Source of the DNA: Tridacna crocea
Lineage: Eukaryota; Mollusca; Bivalvia; Cardiida; Cardiidae
Reading direction: 5' to 3'
Assembly: GCA_943736015.1 (NCBI GenBank)
Contig: OX031061.1
Span: 64,672,192-64,736,191 of the forward strand
DNA length: 64,000 nt
The position numbers and the translations under genes were made by a program. Below, one piece after another: positions 19,342-30,582 of the stretch (position 1 is the stretch's first letter; each line of letters starts with the position of its first letter). The notes beneath the pieces were generated by a model, which saw nothing but the letters and a program-made list of their open reading frames with translations, was not told the origin of the DNA and ran no database searches.

Positions 19342-20060
19342 GTTTGACGCGGAAATTTAAATAAAAACCCTGATGAGATGCAACACAACTTTTTAAGTTA
19401 ATAGAAATCAACTTCCGCTCCACTGATTAAGTGTTACGCCAAATTTACCGACCAATCTTGAAAAAGTTAACGAAATGAGTTTTTATATTTATGTTGAACG
19501 TATGTATACATAATCTTTGCTTTCGTTTTTTTTTTTTTAATCAACTATTTAGAGCAAAAATTAAGGCTGGTTTTTGAAAACTGCATCTCTCTTTTTTTCT
19601 CAAAAGATTGAATGAAAACGAATCGGAAAACACGATGAGTAAATAAAAAGGGAACGAGTTTATTTTAATGTTCAAAGAAAGACAACTCTTCAAATGGAAA
19701 CTTGCTCTTTTTACACCAATTCTAGAGTAATTTCCCTTGGCTCAGTTGTACAGTTGTTATTTTATCACCTTTCTCCGAGACATTCTGTTGTTGGTTTCAA
19801 CAATTATCCATTCAGTAAAAAGCAGGTGTATTGTCCGTGATTGTGAGGTAGAGTGTGGGTCTCTGAACTAATGGTCTTATGTTCGATACCCGAGAGCGGG
19901 TCTCATTTTTGGAAATTTTCATTGGCCCACATGTTCGGCGCGAGTAGTGGTGTCGCTCCCAGGAAGCAGAATTGAGAGAGACTAGAAAAACTTGTAAGAG
20001 CTAGTTTCTCAATGAAGATAAGTTAATAATTTCAGGCTTTCAGGTAGATTATCGAGAATA
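19342..20060. other. Region upstream of the claudin-like gene
   Basis: Should hold the 5' untranslated region and promoter of the minus-strand gene. An AAATTTAAATAAAA stretch lies at 19355-19368; no core promoter motif is convincing. A fragment around 19845-19900 has a degenerate tRNA-like B box (GTTCGATACCCGA). Confidence 0.35.
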
Positions 20061-21616
20061 ACAAGAGATGTTTGTAAAACATGTATGCCCCCCTATAATC
20101 TCTTACGTTCAAAATGTAAAAACGAACAAAGGGTAATTAGTCAAAAATTATTAATGATAAATTAACAATTCTTGGGCACTGTACTTCCCATTTAAGTGAA
20201 CTATCAACTTTTAAAGTTTCATGATTTTACCTCACATACTTTTTGAGTTATGCTCCGGAAAAAAAAATAAGTACGAAAATCAACAAAGGGCAGTAATTGC
20301 AAAAATGTAATGGGCAGAGTTATGGTTCTTGTGCAATGCACTTCTCCTGAATAAGATCTATCCACATATATGGTTTCAAGATGATACCTGAAAAACCTTT
20401 TGAGTTATGCTCTGGACAAAAATTAAGTATGAAAATCAACAAAGGGCAAAAGCTCCAAAAATATAATGGGCAGAGTTATGGTTCTTGTGCACTGCACTTC
20501 TCCTTAATAAGGTTAATCCACCTATAAGGTTTCAAGGTGATACCTGAAATACTTTTTGAGTTATGCTCCAGACAAAAATTAACTATGAAAATCAACAAAG
20601 GGCAATAACTCCAAAAATATGATGGGCAGAGTTAAGGTACTTGTGCTCTGCACTTCTCCTTAGTATAATCTATCCACCTATGAGGTTTTAGGATAATACC
20701 TGAAATACTTTTAGAGTTATGCTCCGGACAAAAATTAAGTATGAAAATCAACAAAGGGCAATAACTCCATAAATATGATAGGCAGAGTTGTTGTTCTTCT
20801 GCACTGCACTTCTCCTTAATGAGATCTATCCACCTATGTAGTTTCAAGATGATACCTAAAATACTTTTTGAGTTATGCTCTGGACAAAAATTAACTATGA
20901 AAATCAACAAAGAGCAATAACTCCAAAAATGTGATAGGCAGAGTTATGGTTCTTGTGCACTGCACTTCTCCTTAATAAGATCTTTTCACATATAAGGTTT
21001 CAAGGTGATACCTGAAATACTTTTAGAGTTATGCTACGGACAAAAATTAAATATGAAAATCAACAAAGGGCAATAACTCCAAAAATATGATGGGCAGAGT
21101 TATGGTACTTGTGCACTGCACTTTTCCTTAATGAGATCTATCCACCTATGAAGTTTCAAGGTGATACCTAAAATACTTTTTGAGTTATGCTCTGGACAAA
21201 AATTAAGTATGAAAATCAACAAAGGGCAATAACTCCAAAAATATGATGGGCAGAGTTATGGTTCTTGTGCACTGCACTTCTCCTTAATGAGATCTATCCA
21301 CCTATGTAATTTCAAGATGATACCTGAAATAGTTTTTGAGTTATGCTCCGGACAAAAATTAAGTATGAAAATCAACAAAGGGCAATAACTCCAAAAATAT
21401 TATGGGCAGAGTTGTTGTTATTGTGCACTGCACTTCTCCTTAATGAGATCTATCCACCTATGTAGTTTCAAGATGATACCTTAAATAGTTTTTGAGTTAT
21501 GCTCCGGACAAACTTTGGTCTACGGACCGACGGACCGACGGACCGACCGACCGACCGACGGACCGACCGACAATTGCAAAGCAATATACCCCCATTTCTT
21601 CGAGAGGGGGGCATAA
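20061..21616 (+). mobile_element. Array-bearing mobile element 2 (ACAAGAG type, 156-bp monomers)
   Basis: ACAAGAG, hairpin ATGTTT-GTA-AAACAT (20068-20082), subterminal TATGCCCCCC (20084-20093) with a perfect inverse GGGGGGCATA at 21606-21615. Eight monomers follow at an exact 156-bp step, then a GACC/GACG microsatellite (about 21525-21572). Same architecture and a related monomer as element 1. Confidence 0.75.
20281..21515 (+). repeat. Tandem array, eight 156-bp monomers without indels
   Basis: The GGCAGAGTT block begins at 20311, 20467, 20623, 20779, 20935, 21091, 21247 and 21403, each step exactly 156. The constant register despite many substitutions is notable. Confidence 0.92.
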
Positions 21617-21934
21617 TTATTTACTCTTCTCTCTGAAAATCATTTAAAAACTGTATTGTAATTTTCTTCACCAGTATAAGGCAAAGTTTAAATTGTATGC
21701 ATTATAAACTTCCCCAGCGCCTCTAAATCTTTTCAAAATCTTGTTTTGTAGAGACATAAAAAGGGTTGCATCTGTGTCTTAAAACAACTGATCGAATAGA
21801 AAGTATTTCAGTTGACAAAACTCTTTGTGAAAACCATTTAGAAAACTCGGATGTGATTTTTCTCTAACAGTATAAGACAGAGTTCACGAAACCAAAGTTT
21901 ACATTGTATGCATTATAAACTTCCTCCTCGCCTC

Positions 21935-22163
21935 TTAACCCTTTACTCCATAGATACTCATTTCTACGCAATGCTTGTCAGAACCTTTTGAAAACATTGT
22001 GACAAAAGGTGAAATTGCTCTTGACGAGCAATTTCACCTTTTGCCACAATGTTTTCAACACTATCAAAAGGTGTCATATACACATAAGAAACGGCTTCAT
22101 CCTTGCTGTTACTTAGGGTCAATTAGAGATACCGTAGAAATGTCTTATGGGGTGAAGGGTTAA
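21935..22163 (-). mobile_element. TTAA hairpin MITE, subfamily B
   Basis: 229 bp, intact TTAA ends; tip TTGCTCTTGACGAGCAA. Confidence 0.92.
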
Positions 22164-22201
22164 TCTTGCATACAATTTAAACTGCCTTATTCTGCCGTAG
22201 A

Positions 22202-22430
22202 AAATCACATTCCAGTTTTCTAAATGATTTTCAAAGGGAAAAGTAAATAATTATTCTCGTTAACTTTACCTTATAGGGCTACTGTTGGAGGAAATCACAT
22301 TCCAGTTTTCTAAATGATTTTCAAAGGGAAAAGTAAATAATTATTCTTGTTAACTTTGCCTTATAGGGCTACTGTTAGAGGAAATCACATTCCAGTTTTC
22401 TAAATGATTTTCAAAGAGTTTTGTCAATTG
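22202..22430 (+). repeat. 90-bp tandem repeat, about 2.5 copies
   Basis: AAATCACATTCCAG begins at 22202, 22292 and 22382; copies 1 and 2 are nearly identical. Confidence 0.85.
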
Positions 22431-22669
22431 AAATACTTTTACGCCTCTGCAAAACAAAACTGAATTTGAAAAGATTAAGAGGCAAGGAGGAAGTTAGTAT
22501 TGAGTACTATTCAAAGTTTGCCTCATGTTGTTGAAAAGAATGCATATTCCATTTTTTTTTCTTTTCATGATTTTCAAAGATTTTTTTTTTTTTCCATTTC
22601 AATACTTAAAAGACTAACTGGGTAGCGACAATGTAAATAATGCGCCGATTTAAATTCGAAGAATGCCCT

Positions 22670-22789
22670 TTAATCCATTACCACACAAACCCTACCTTAG
22701 ACCACCCTGAGAAAGAAGCCTTTAGAAAACATTGTGGGAAAAGGAGAAAATGCTGGTTACTAAAATTTTGTCGTTTGGTAATGAGTTAA
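22670..22789 (+). mobile_element. TTAA MITE deletion derivative (120 bp)
   Basis: Intact P end, one hairpin arm to GCTGGTTAC, then directly TAAAATTTTGTCGTTTGG and TTAA: the second arm and most of the Q half are deleted. Confidence 0.88.
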
Positions 22790-22881
22790 GACGATGGAAA
22801 TTATTGTGAAGATGATAGTTTGTTATTGAACGATAGGTCCAAATCTAAGTCATTGGTAAAAAGATTTGAATTTTAAAATTA

Positions 22882-23084
22882 GGGTCCATATTCACCGACC
22901 ATTCTTAAGAATTATAAAATTCTTTGTCTTATTCTTCAAGATTTTCTAACAGTGAAAGTAACAGAACTTCTGGTTGGCTGAACCGAATGGTTTAGCCAAT
23001 TAGAAGTTCCGTTACTTTCACCTTGACAAAATTCTGCAGAAGAAGACTAAGAATGTTCTAAGAATGGTTGGTGAATACGGACCC
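22882..23084. mobile_element. 203-bp foldback MITE (GGTCCRTATTCACC family)
   Basis: Almost entirely palindromic: GGGTCCATATTCACC at the left, GGTGAATACGGACCC at the right, centre TGGCTGAACCGAATGGTTTAGCCAA. Other full copies are at 29330-29527 and 46970-47159. Confidence 0.85.
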
Positions 23085-23134
23085 AGAGAGTTAAAAGTAA
23101 ACAAAAGGCGAAACGACGGGGCAATAAATTATCT

Positions 23135-23370
23135 TTAACATATTACCAAACGACAAAATTTTAGGTTTGTACAAATTGTCCAAATCGAAAGCATTTGCAG
23201 ACGACAAAACAAAAGTGACAGAAAATTTGAAATTTGTTTTGTGAAGAATAGAAAACATTGTGGGAAAAGGAGAAAATACTGGTTACAAGTATTTTCTCCT
23301 TTTCCCACGATGTTTTCTAAAAGCTTCTTCCTCAGGGTCGTCAAAATTAGGGATAGTTTGGTAATGGGAA
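23135..23370 (-). mobile_element. TTAA hairpin MITE copy with paired stem change
   Basis: The tip reads AAAATACTGGTTACAAGTATTTT, i.e. both arms carry ATACT/AGTAT instead of ATGCT/AGCAT. Right TTAA lost. Confidence 0.85.
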
Positions 23371-23717
23371 TCTTTTACAGACAATGAATTATTTTTCTAG
23401 TCTTTTACAATCAACGGATTATTTTTCTATTATTGTGATAAGTTTTAAAGAAAGAAAAAAAGAAAAATGGATGTCGAAGAAAGACAGAAAGCAAAGTTAA
23501 CACATTTTCACCATATTTCACTATTTTCTAGTCGACTTGAAACCATACATTATCTTGCTATAAAAACATCAACAGAGTTCTCCTCGGGTCTGTTGTCACC
23601 TATTGTCGCCTATTGTCGATTATTGTCGGTTTACTCACCGCCGTATGTTGGAGGTTGGGGCTAATTACGGGGTATCTCTGTAGCCTTTGTTATAAGACTC
23701 CGTGCCTTACACACTCT

Positions 23718-23963
23718 TTAACTCTTTACCAAACAACAAAATTTTACACTAGTCCAAATCGAAAGCATTTGCAGACGACAAAATAAAAGTGACTGAAATT
23801 TGTTTTGTGAAGGGTAAAAACATTGTGAGAAAAGGAGAAAATGCCTTTAGAAAACATTGTGGGGAAAGGAGAAAATGCTGGTTATCTCCTTTTTCCCATA
23901 ATGTTTTCTAAAGTCTTCTTTCTCAGGGTCGTCAAACGAAGGGATTGTGTACTAATGGGTTAA
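23718..23963 (-). mobile_element. TTAA MITE copy with rearranged core
   Basis: The left arm occurs twice (ATTGTGAGAAAAGG and ATTGTGGGGAAAGG) with CCTTTAGAAAAC between; the right arm occurs once. Confidence 0.82.
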
Positions 23964-24010
23964 CCCTTTACCACAAGGCATTTTTTTCTTTTAGTTTTCC
24001 AAAGTACAAG
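23960..24010 (+). mobile_element. TTAA MITE end fragment, chained
   Basis: TTAACCCTTTACCACAAGGC then decays. Confidence 0.45.
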
Positions 24011-24197
24011 AAATTGAGCTGTACTCTGACAAAAGGAGTCTTAATGCCTCTCAGTGATGCATGACACCAAACAAGTCATCGTCCACTTATAAATCCATAA
24101 TAGCAACACTTTTTTACGGATTGGCTCAATCATGAGGTAGAGTGGGTCTTGCACAGACAAGGAAAAAATGGCCAATAGCGAAAAGTTTCGGCCCAGG

Positions 24198-24440
24198 TCA
24201 GCCTGCGCTAAAATTTCTGTAGATTCCCTTGTCAAGTATCGACGAAAACGTTTTAGACTTAATTCTGTGTTGAACTCTTGCTGTTCGACACTTTTTGATG
24301 GTGTGTTTATCAAAACTTAAATTGTTCTCCATTAAGACACCCAAGTCCTTAACATATCTGTACACATTTCACCTGGGTATCAAAGACATTAACACTTTTT
24401 ATATTGACCTTTGCTAGTAGGGATTTTGTCCTGTATAATC
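24198..24440 (-). pseudogene. Non-LTR retrotransposon reverse-transcriptase remnant
   Basis: On the minus strand from 24356, codons read Y-V-K-D-L-G-V-L-M-E-N-N-L-S-F-D-K-H-T-I, the V-K-D-L-G-V..L-S-F..H pattern found after the catalytic fingers of LINE-type (jockey/CR1-like) reverse transcriptases, and continue open to a TGA at 24198-24200. Sequence above 24356 continues in another frame. Fragment only; not functional. Confidence 0.55.
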
Positions 24441-24462
24441 TCTGTTTTGGAATGGTTCCAAT

Positions 24463-24750
24463 GATGTTTTCAAAGGCCTTCTTTTTTAACCCTTTACTCC
24501 ACAGATACTCATTCTACGCATTGCTTGTAGGAGCCTTTGGAAAACATTGTGGCAAAAGGTGAAATTGCTCGTGACGAGCAATTTCACCTTTTGTCACAAT
24601 GTTTTCTATGCTATCAAAAGATGTCATATACACATAAGAAACGGCTTCATCCTTGCTGTTATTTAGGGTCATTTAGAGATACCATAGAAATGTCTTAGGG
24701 GGTAAAGAGTTAATGTTACAACACCACGGGACTGTTTAGTAAAGGGTTAA
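24463..24750 (-). mobile_element. TTAA MITE remnant interrupted by a subfamily B copy
   Basis: Left piece ATGATGTTTTCAAAGGCC, right piece TGTTACAACACCACGGGACTG..GTAAAGGGTTAA; together the P arm of an older element, split at a TTAA. Confidence 0.65.
24486..24713 (-). mobile_element. TTAA hairpin MITE, subfamily B
   Basis: 228 bp; AACATTGTGGCAAAAGGTG and tip TTGCTCGTGACGAGCAA. Confidence 0.92.
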
Positions 24751-24758
24751 TTGTAATT

Positions 24759-25530
24759 GGCATTTTCATGTTACAGGGGTAACAGTTTCAATCGAATCAA
24801 ATAAAGAACCAAATGGTTTTGGCTGTCAACAAGGTGTATCGCATTTTTTTGTGAAGCAAAATTATTTATACGACACATACGATAAATGTTTGCGCGCATC
24901 CTATTGCACATGCGTTTTTGACATGGACAGTGATTCAAAATTCTAACATGACACGCGACTTTGGCTCTATAAACACAGTGCAAGGAAAACGTGGTAAAAT
25001 CTGCGACAATCCATGTAGAGTGACGTCATTCAATGAGTGAGTTATTCAATGGAACATAATCTTCATGCGCGTTTTTACTCTTAAGTTTGAACTTGTTTTC
25101 ATTTCACTAAGAATTGGCCATGTTAGAATCGAAATAATCTTCTTTCTATCGTGGTATATCGTTCAATAAACCACGTAATGAGTTATGAGGCGCAATGAAT
25201 AACCCACTCGGGCTATCGTCCTCGTGGATTATTTATTGCGCAGCGCAACTCACAACTGCGGTTTATTGAACGATATACCACGATAGAAAGAAGATCATTT
25301 CTTAAATGTACCAATGCCTTTTTCGCACATAATACGTGGCATTTTCATGTAACAGGGATAACAGTTTCAATCGAACTGAGTAAAGAACCAAATGGTTTTG
25401 GCTGTCAACAAGGTGTATCGCATTTTTTTGCAAAGCATAAATACTTTAACGACGTATATTACAAATGTTCGCGAGCATCCTATTGCACATGTGTTTTTGT
25501 CATGGACAGTGAATCAAAAATGTACCAATG
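24759..25530. repeat. Direct repeat pair flanking a long palindrome
   Basis: GGCATTTTCATGTTACAGGG at 24759 recurs at 25338 (offset 579), each followed by ~170 bp of matching sequence (ACCAAATGGTTTTGGCTGTC, CATCCTATTGCACATG). The palindrome is between them. Confidence 0.8.
25136..25295. repeat. 160-bp palindrome (ATCTTCTTTCTATCGTGG arms)
   Basis: Arms AATCTTCTTTCTATCGTGG and CCACGATAGAAAGAAGAT with GAGTTATGAGGCGCAATGA/TATTGCGCAGCGCAACTC inside. Related copies are at 39545-39645 (half) and 39667-39821. Confidence 0.85.
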
Positions 25531-25599
25531 CCTTTTTCGCTCATAATACATGCCATATTATGGCAATACTCTTGCAACACTGAAAGAAATAGCATTTTC

Positions 25600-26640
25600 T
25601 TCTGGTAGTATTAGTAAAGAATGAAAAATGGATCAATGAAGTGTCATCGTAGAATAATTAAAATACTGTTGACAAGGGGTTCCTCACGAAATAAGCAAAC
25701 AAAAGCATGAAATTCAAAGCTATGGATGTAAAGCTGGCCCCGCTTTGAAAATTAAAGTGGAAAAAGGAAAAATTGCTCAAAGGGATCAATTTCTCCTTTT
25801 CCCATTACGTCTGTTGAGCTTTTATTGATTTATTTCTTTGAAAAAAAAAAAAAAAAAAACATTCATTGAAAATTTCCCAGTGGCCTTCATTATTGTTTTC
25901 TGACAAAATAAGCACTGAAAGGTGCAGTTTTAACCTTTTTCTATTGTTTGGAATTATGAATACTCTAAATGTGGTAATTTTAAGAAAAAATTGTCTGTTA
26001 GAAAGTATGTGATTATTAAAGATTAACCTTTGATTTGGTCCAATTAACTCCATTATTTAACTGAATGTTCAATTTATAACATGTAAATGTGTACATTTAC
26101 CATGCTTAAAACCATGCTTTTGTGTATTTTTTGTGCAAAACTAAATGAATTTTCATAATAATGATGCTTATTTGTTTATTTTTCCTGTAGGCCTACTTTG
26201 TCTGATTGACTGACTATTAAAGAAAAGTGTGTCAAATCCAATCTAAGCTGAATTTTGGAGATGTGTCTATCACCTTTTCAAGGGCAATTAAGTTCTCAGA
26301 AATGTGTATGGTGACCCACATGTTTTTTTACCATTATCTCATAGAGACAGGGTGAACTTTGTATGTGCAAAGTTTTTTGGAAAAAGAAAATCTGTCTTTT
26401 GGAAAAATATACCTTTAGAATTCAATAATTAGAATTTTCTAACTGAAAAACCGCATTCCATATATATAATGCACTCTAAAGGTTAATTACAGAAGGAAAA
26501 TTGATAATTAAAGGGAACTCACTAGAAGAGCCTAAATACGGGAATACTAGTACACACTATTCTGTTGGGATTAACGGTGTCGATCTTGGTCTCACGTGGT
26601 TTCTTGCACCTGCGGTGATCAGATGGTCTAATTAAGCTAA
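25600..26640. other. Unassigned stretch
   Basis: At 25741-25805 a decayed hairpin (GGAAAAAGGAAAAATTGCTC / GATCAATTTCTCCTTTTCCC) looks like an old TTAA MITE core; otherwise AT-rich with no recognised feature. Confidence 0.4.
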
Positions 26641-26644
26641 TTCT

Positions 26645-26718
26645 GAGTCTTGGCGACCTCTCAAGAGACATTTTTTGAAAACATTGTTGGAAAAGGCAGA
26701 AAATTCTGATGACTAGCA
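26645..26718 (+). mobile_element. Half TTAA MITE remnant
   Basis: TTTTTTGAAAACATTGTTGG..GGCAGAAAATTCTGATGACTAGCATT, then ends. Confidence 0.5.
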
Positions 26719-27349
26719 TTGGATTTACACAGTGTGCTCCAACATTCTGATCAGCGAAGGGGCTTTGGCATTTTCGTCTATTTATTGCACGAGTCTTTTT
26801 CGGGTCGGAGTTTGGCCCTATATTGACTTTCTTCCTGACATATTTTTCATGTTTTTGACATCTTTCTTCGTTCTTGTATTTTTTTTTTTTTTTTCATTCT
26901 TACTGTTTTCCTTCATCATTTTTATTTTCTTTGTATGTTGTTGTTATATAATGATCGCCATCTAAGCGGAAAAACAATAAAATAATACTAATGATCAATT
27001 TTGACAAGTCTTTTGTTTGCTCAAGTTTTTATCTAATTATTTGTTTATTCATTTATTTGTCTATTTATTTATTTATTTATCTATTTATTTCCTCCTGATG
27101 GAGATTAATAGATAATAGTACATTACAGTTCGTTAATCTAACAATCAATCATGGATATCAAATGGAAAAACAAAAATAAAAGGAGAAAAGTCAAACAATA
27201 AACAACAGATCTGCGTATACGCCAAGATACTTTACTAGATTTACTTGCAAGATTCCCCTGTTTCATCGGGATATTCTTGTCTTTAGTGTGTAATACATTT
27301 TCCCAGAAACGGAGTGTGCATTCTCTTCTGAGAGTTCACCGTGGGTTTC
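26719..27349. other. T-rich unassigned stretch with TTTA microsatellite
   Basis: Poly-T near 26879-26894 and an imperfect TTTA/TCTA run at about 27037-27090. Confidence 0.5.
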
Positions 27350-27575
27350 TAAGACTACCACACAATCCCTACTTATGACGCCCCCGAGAAAGAAGCCTTT
27401 TGAAAACACTGTGGGAAAAGGAGAAAATGCTGGTAACCAGCATTTTCTCCTTTTCCCACAGTGTTTTCTATCCTTCCTAGAACAAATTTCAATTTTTCAG
27501 TCACCTTTATTTTGTCGTTTGCAGTTGCTTTCAATTTGGACAAATCTAAAATTTTCTCATGTGGTAAACAGTTAA
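27350..27575 (+). mobile_element. TTAA hairpin MITE copy, left TTAA lost
   Basis: CACTGTGGG stem variant on both arms, perfect apex; right TTAA 27572-27575. Confidence 0.88.
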
Positions 27576-28044
27576 GACATTTATATACATAGGATTTTCA
27601 TATGCATAGGATACTGTATATTGCAGCAAGAGAACTCTAGTTTTCTCTGTTATGGCACTAGAAAGTGATGCTCCCAGTACTTTCAGCAGAAAAGTATCTG
27701 ACGTACTGTATCTGAATTCGTCAGCAACAGAACAATCTTATTTAAATGTATTATAATGAAAATGCCGAGATTTATCTAAAGCATTAACTCGATTTATGGT
27801 AAACCCAGTGCTGACAGTTCTTGCTCCTCCTTCGATGATATTAGCCAATCAGAAAGCGGTCTAACGGTCCTGGTTTTGTCTTGTATTCCCTTTTATTGGA
27901 AATTCCATTAGCAGACATAACTACACCATTTAGTTCCAGTGCATAACTTACAATATTGACCTTATCTGTCGTGCTGGAAATGTTGTAGTAAATCTTACGT
28001 TTATTGGAGTTAAAACGATTTGTTTGAAGGTAAATTACTTAAAC
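27576..28044. other. Unassigned stretch
   Basis: No coding or repeat signal recognised. Confidence 0.4.
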
Positions 28045-28240
28045 CATTTCAGGTACAGTGCCAATAAAGGGCGTTTGAAAACATTGTGGGAAAAGGAGAA
28101 AATGCTGGTTACCAGCATTCTCTCCTTTGCCCAAAAAGTTTTCTACCTTTTCAATTGCCAAAAGTCATCGTTTGAGCTACTCTGACCTTTGTCGTCTGCA
28201 GATACTTTCACTTTGGTTTAGTTTGGAGTTATATCTTTCA
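28045..28240 (+). mobile_element. Decayed TTAA MITE
   Basis: Intact left arm ACATTGTGGGAAAAGGAG, damaged right arm (CTCTCCTTTGCCCAAAAAG), Q arm TTTGTCGTCTGCAGATAC; no TTAA ends. Confidence 0.72.
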
Positions 28241-28428
28241 GTAAAAACTACGATTATTGATATTCTAAATGGGACCAGAAAAAAAAGCAATGAATGATTT
28301 ATTTTTATCCTCTCAATTTCACTCAAAACTTTTAGATATAGACAATTCAGTTAGTGTAAGAGCGACTTTGAAACATTATAGTAGTAAAAAAAAAAAAGAA
28401 AGGAAATACAGAATCTTATCTATTATAT

Positions 28429-28776
28429 CTAAACGACTGCAGTTATTTCTTATCAAAGTTTTCAGCCATTTGACAAAGTCAACGAAAAGGTGCTGAATAC
28501 GTGTAGATACACCTGTTGTTAGATTTCATAAAAGTTTGCAAAAGGGACGATGGTTATGGTGAAGATGATGGAGATGCTTATTTCTAATCAGCCAACTTTT
28601 ATGAAGCAAGCATACAGTACAAAGATTTTTAACAGCTTGCAATAAGGATGATGATGATGATGATGCTGATGATGATCATCATCATCATTATCATCATCAT
28701 CATCATCAGCATCATTTCTTTGACTTTATCAAATGGCTGAAAACTTAGATAAGAAATAATTGCAGTCGCTTAGATG
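28429..28776. repeat. Inverted repeat around a GAT/ATC microsatellite
   Basis: ATCTAAACGACTGCAG..TTATCAAAGTTTTCAGCC (28429-28484) is mirrored at 28717-28776. The loop holds GATGATGATG running directly into ATCATCATC (28646-28714), itself palindromic. Confidence 0.8.
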
Positions 28777-28836
28777 GATGAAATTCTGCGTTTTCTTTTT
28801 GTTTTGGCCGTTCTGGGTCAAAAATAATGAAAAGAA

Positions 28837-29010
28837 CATCATCATCGTCATCATCATCACCATCATCACCTCCACCATCATCACCACCATCATCATCATT
28901 ATTATCGTCATTATCATCATCATTATCAAAAATGATATTGATGGTAACGATTATTATTATATTAATATTATCATCATCATCGCCATTATTATTATTTTTA
29001 TTATTATTGG
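28837..29010 (+). repeat. ATC/ATT trinucleotide microsatellite
   Basis: Long imperfect run of ATC, ACC and ATT triplets; the open frames over it are artefacts. Confidence 0.9.
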
Positions 29011-29329
29011 TAATATTCGGCTAAGACGTACCTCATAGTTGAATAGACGTGAAAACAGTTTTACAATCGATTAAAAATGGCAACAACTTAGGCAACAAAT
29101 TTTCCTCATGATTTGTTTTTACGACTTAACTCCTTGTGGATACGAGTATATATTTATGTAACCTGCTGTAATAAGTGTATGCCTCCGGGCCTAAATACTT
29201 TAATAAAGAAATTGGGAATTTCCACATATTTTTCTCCTCTTGAAAATCTTTATACCGTTTGCTTACTTTATGAAAGCTGGCTGCTTAGAACAGGTGGCCA
29301 TTATAAGACAAATTTACGTACAAAGACCA

Positions 29330-29527
29330 GGGTCCGTATTCACCAATCATTCTTTAGAATATTCTTAGTCTTATTCTTCAGAATTTCGTCAATATGAAAG
29401 TAACAGAACTTCTGATTGGCTAAACCAAATGGTTTAGCCAATCAGAAGTTCTGTTACTTTCACAGTTAGATAACCTTGAAGAGTAAGACAAAGAATGTTC
29501 TTAAGAATGCTTGGTGAATACGGACCC
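29330..29527. mobile_element. Foldback MITE (GGTCCGTATTCACC family), copy 2
   Basis: 198 bp; best-preserved palindrome, centre GATTGGCTAAACCAAATGGTTTAGCCAATC. Confidence 0.88.
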
Positions 29528-29990
29528 TGGACTACCACACGAGCAAAAACCATCTAGCCTTATTTACTGGCTCAACAGAAAAATTGACTAATAAAAACAT
29601 CCACTATACATTGGATAAAGAAAAACTGAAGGACAAAAACGTCTGTCAAATTTTCCTGGTGAACTCTGGCCCCCATAGTGTCAATTGTATTAGCCTGAGA
29701 CACGGGGATAGAAAATTGACGTGTATAGCACGCTACAAATTGGCTCCTTGTTGGAGTGACTAAATTACGACCATTGAGGGCAGTAAAGATACATTACCGT
29801 TAACGACATTTACCCTTTGGCTCCAGCGTAAGACTCGGGTGCGCATTTGCGGACAATGTAGATCAAGATCAGACTGCACAGAACGTGCAGTCTGGTCTAA
29901 GATCTGAACTGTCCGATACGCTGAGATTTTTCCTATGGTAAAGAACTTAAAAACCGATACTTTGGGGGGGTTTCACAACCAGCTATATAT
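29528..29990. other. Spacer with a short palindrome
   Basis: At 29855-29915, AGATCAAGATCAGACTGCAC and its inverse; otherwise unassigned. Confidence 0.5.
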
Positions 29991-30019
29991 TTTATCTACT
30001 TATTTATTTATTTATAAGT

Positions 30020-30058
<39 letters not shown>

Positions 30059-30161
30059 TTCATTTATTCATTCATTAATTCGTTCATTTATCTATCTATC
30101 TATTTATTCATTCGTTTATTTATTTAATCTTATTTTATTTACTGTATTCTTATTCATTTGC

Positions 30162-30204
<43 letters not shown>

Positions 30205-30300
30205 CTCGTTTAATCTTATGTTATTTACTGTATTTATCTATTTCATTATTTATTTATTAATTTATTTATTCTTTCACCGATTTATCTGTTTATTTATTCA
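29991..30300 (+). repeat. TTTA and TATC microsatellites
   Basis: TTTA tetranucleotides (30000-30060), then TATC (about 30164-30201), then TTTA again. Confidence 0.92.
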
Positions 30301-30340
30301 AACTTTCATATACACGTGTACAAGTAGACTATATAGAAGT

Positions 30341-30582
30341 TTAACTTTTTTGCCAGACAAAAAAAAAACCAAGAGCTGTCTTAAACTGAAAGTATGCGCA
30401 GATTGCATAATTAAACGAGACTCAATTGACAGAACATTGTATGTTAAAGTGAAGAAAATATCGTGGGAAAAGAAGAAAATGCTGGTTACCAGCATTTTCT
30501 TCTTTTCCCACAATATTTTCAAAAGGTCTGTTCCACATGTCGTTAAAAAACGAATATTTTTGTCTGAATGGTAAAAAGTTAA
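30341..30582 (-). mobile_element. TTAA hairpin MITE copy with AAGAAG stem
   Basis: The stem reads GGGAAAAGAAGAAAATGC against GCATTTTCTTCTTTTCCC: both arms differ from the usual AGGAG/CTCCT and still pair. TTAA at both ends. Confidence 0.88.

Larger units (their letters stand above)
21640..22500. repeat. Long inverted repeat with a MITE near its centre
   Basis: GACAAAACTCTTTGTGAAAACC..ATTTAGAAAACTC (from ~21816) is the inverse of GAGTTTTC-like TCCAGTTTTCTAAATGATTTTC..AGAGTTTTGTCAATTG (to ~22430); GCCTCTAAATCTTTTC (21719) mirrors GAAAAGATTAAGAGGC (22469). The central MITE is 21935-22163. Confidence 0.7.

Noticed and set aside
24041..24313. 90-residue minus-strand open frame
   Set aside because: It is in a different frame from the reverse-transcriptase remnant it overlaps and shows no domain.
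28729..29038. Open frames rich in M/I or S/P on both strands
   Set aside because: Translations of the GAT/ATC microsatellite.
30158..30574. 138-residue open frame starting in Y-L-S-I repeats
   Set aside because: TATC/TTTA microsatellite followed by a TTAA MITE.
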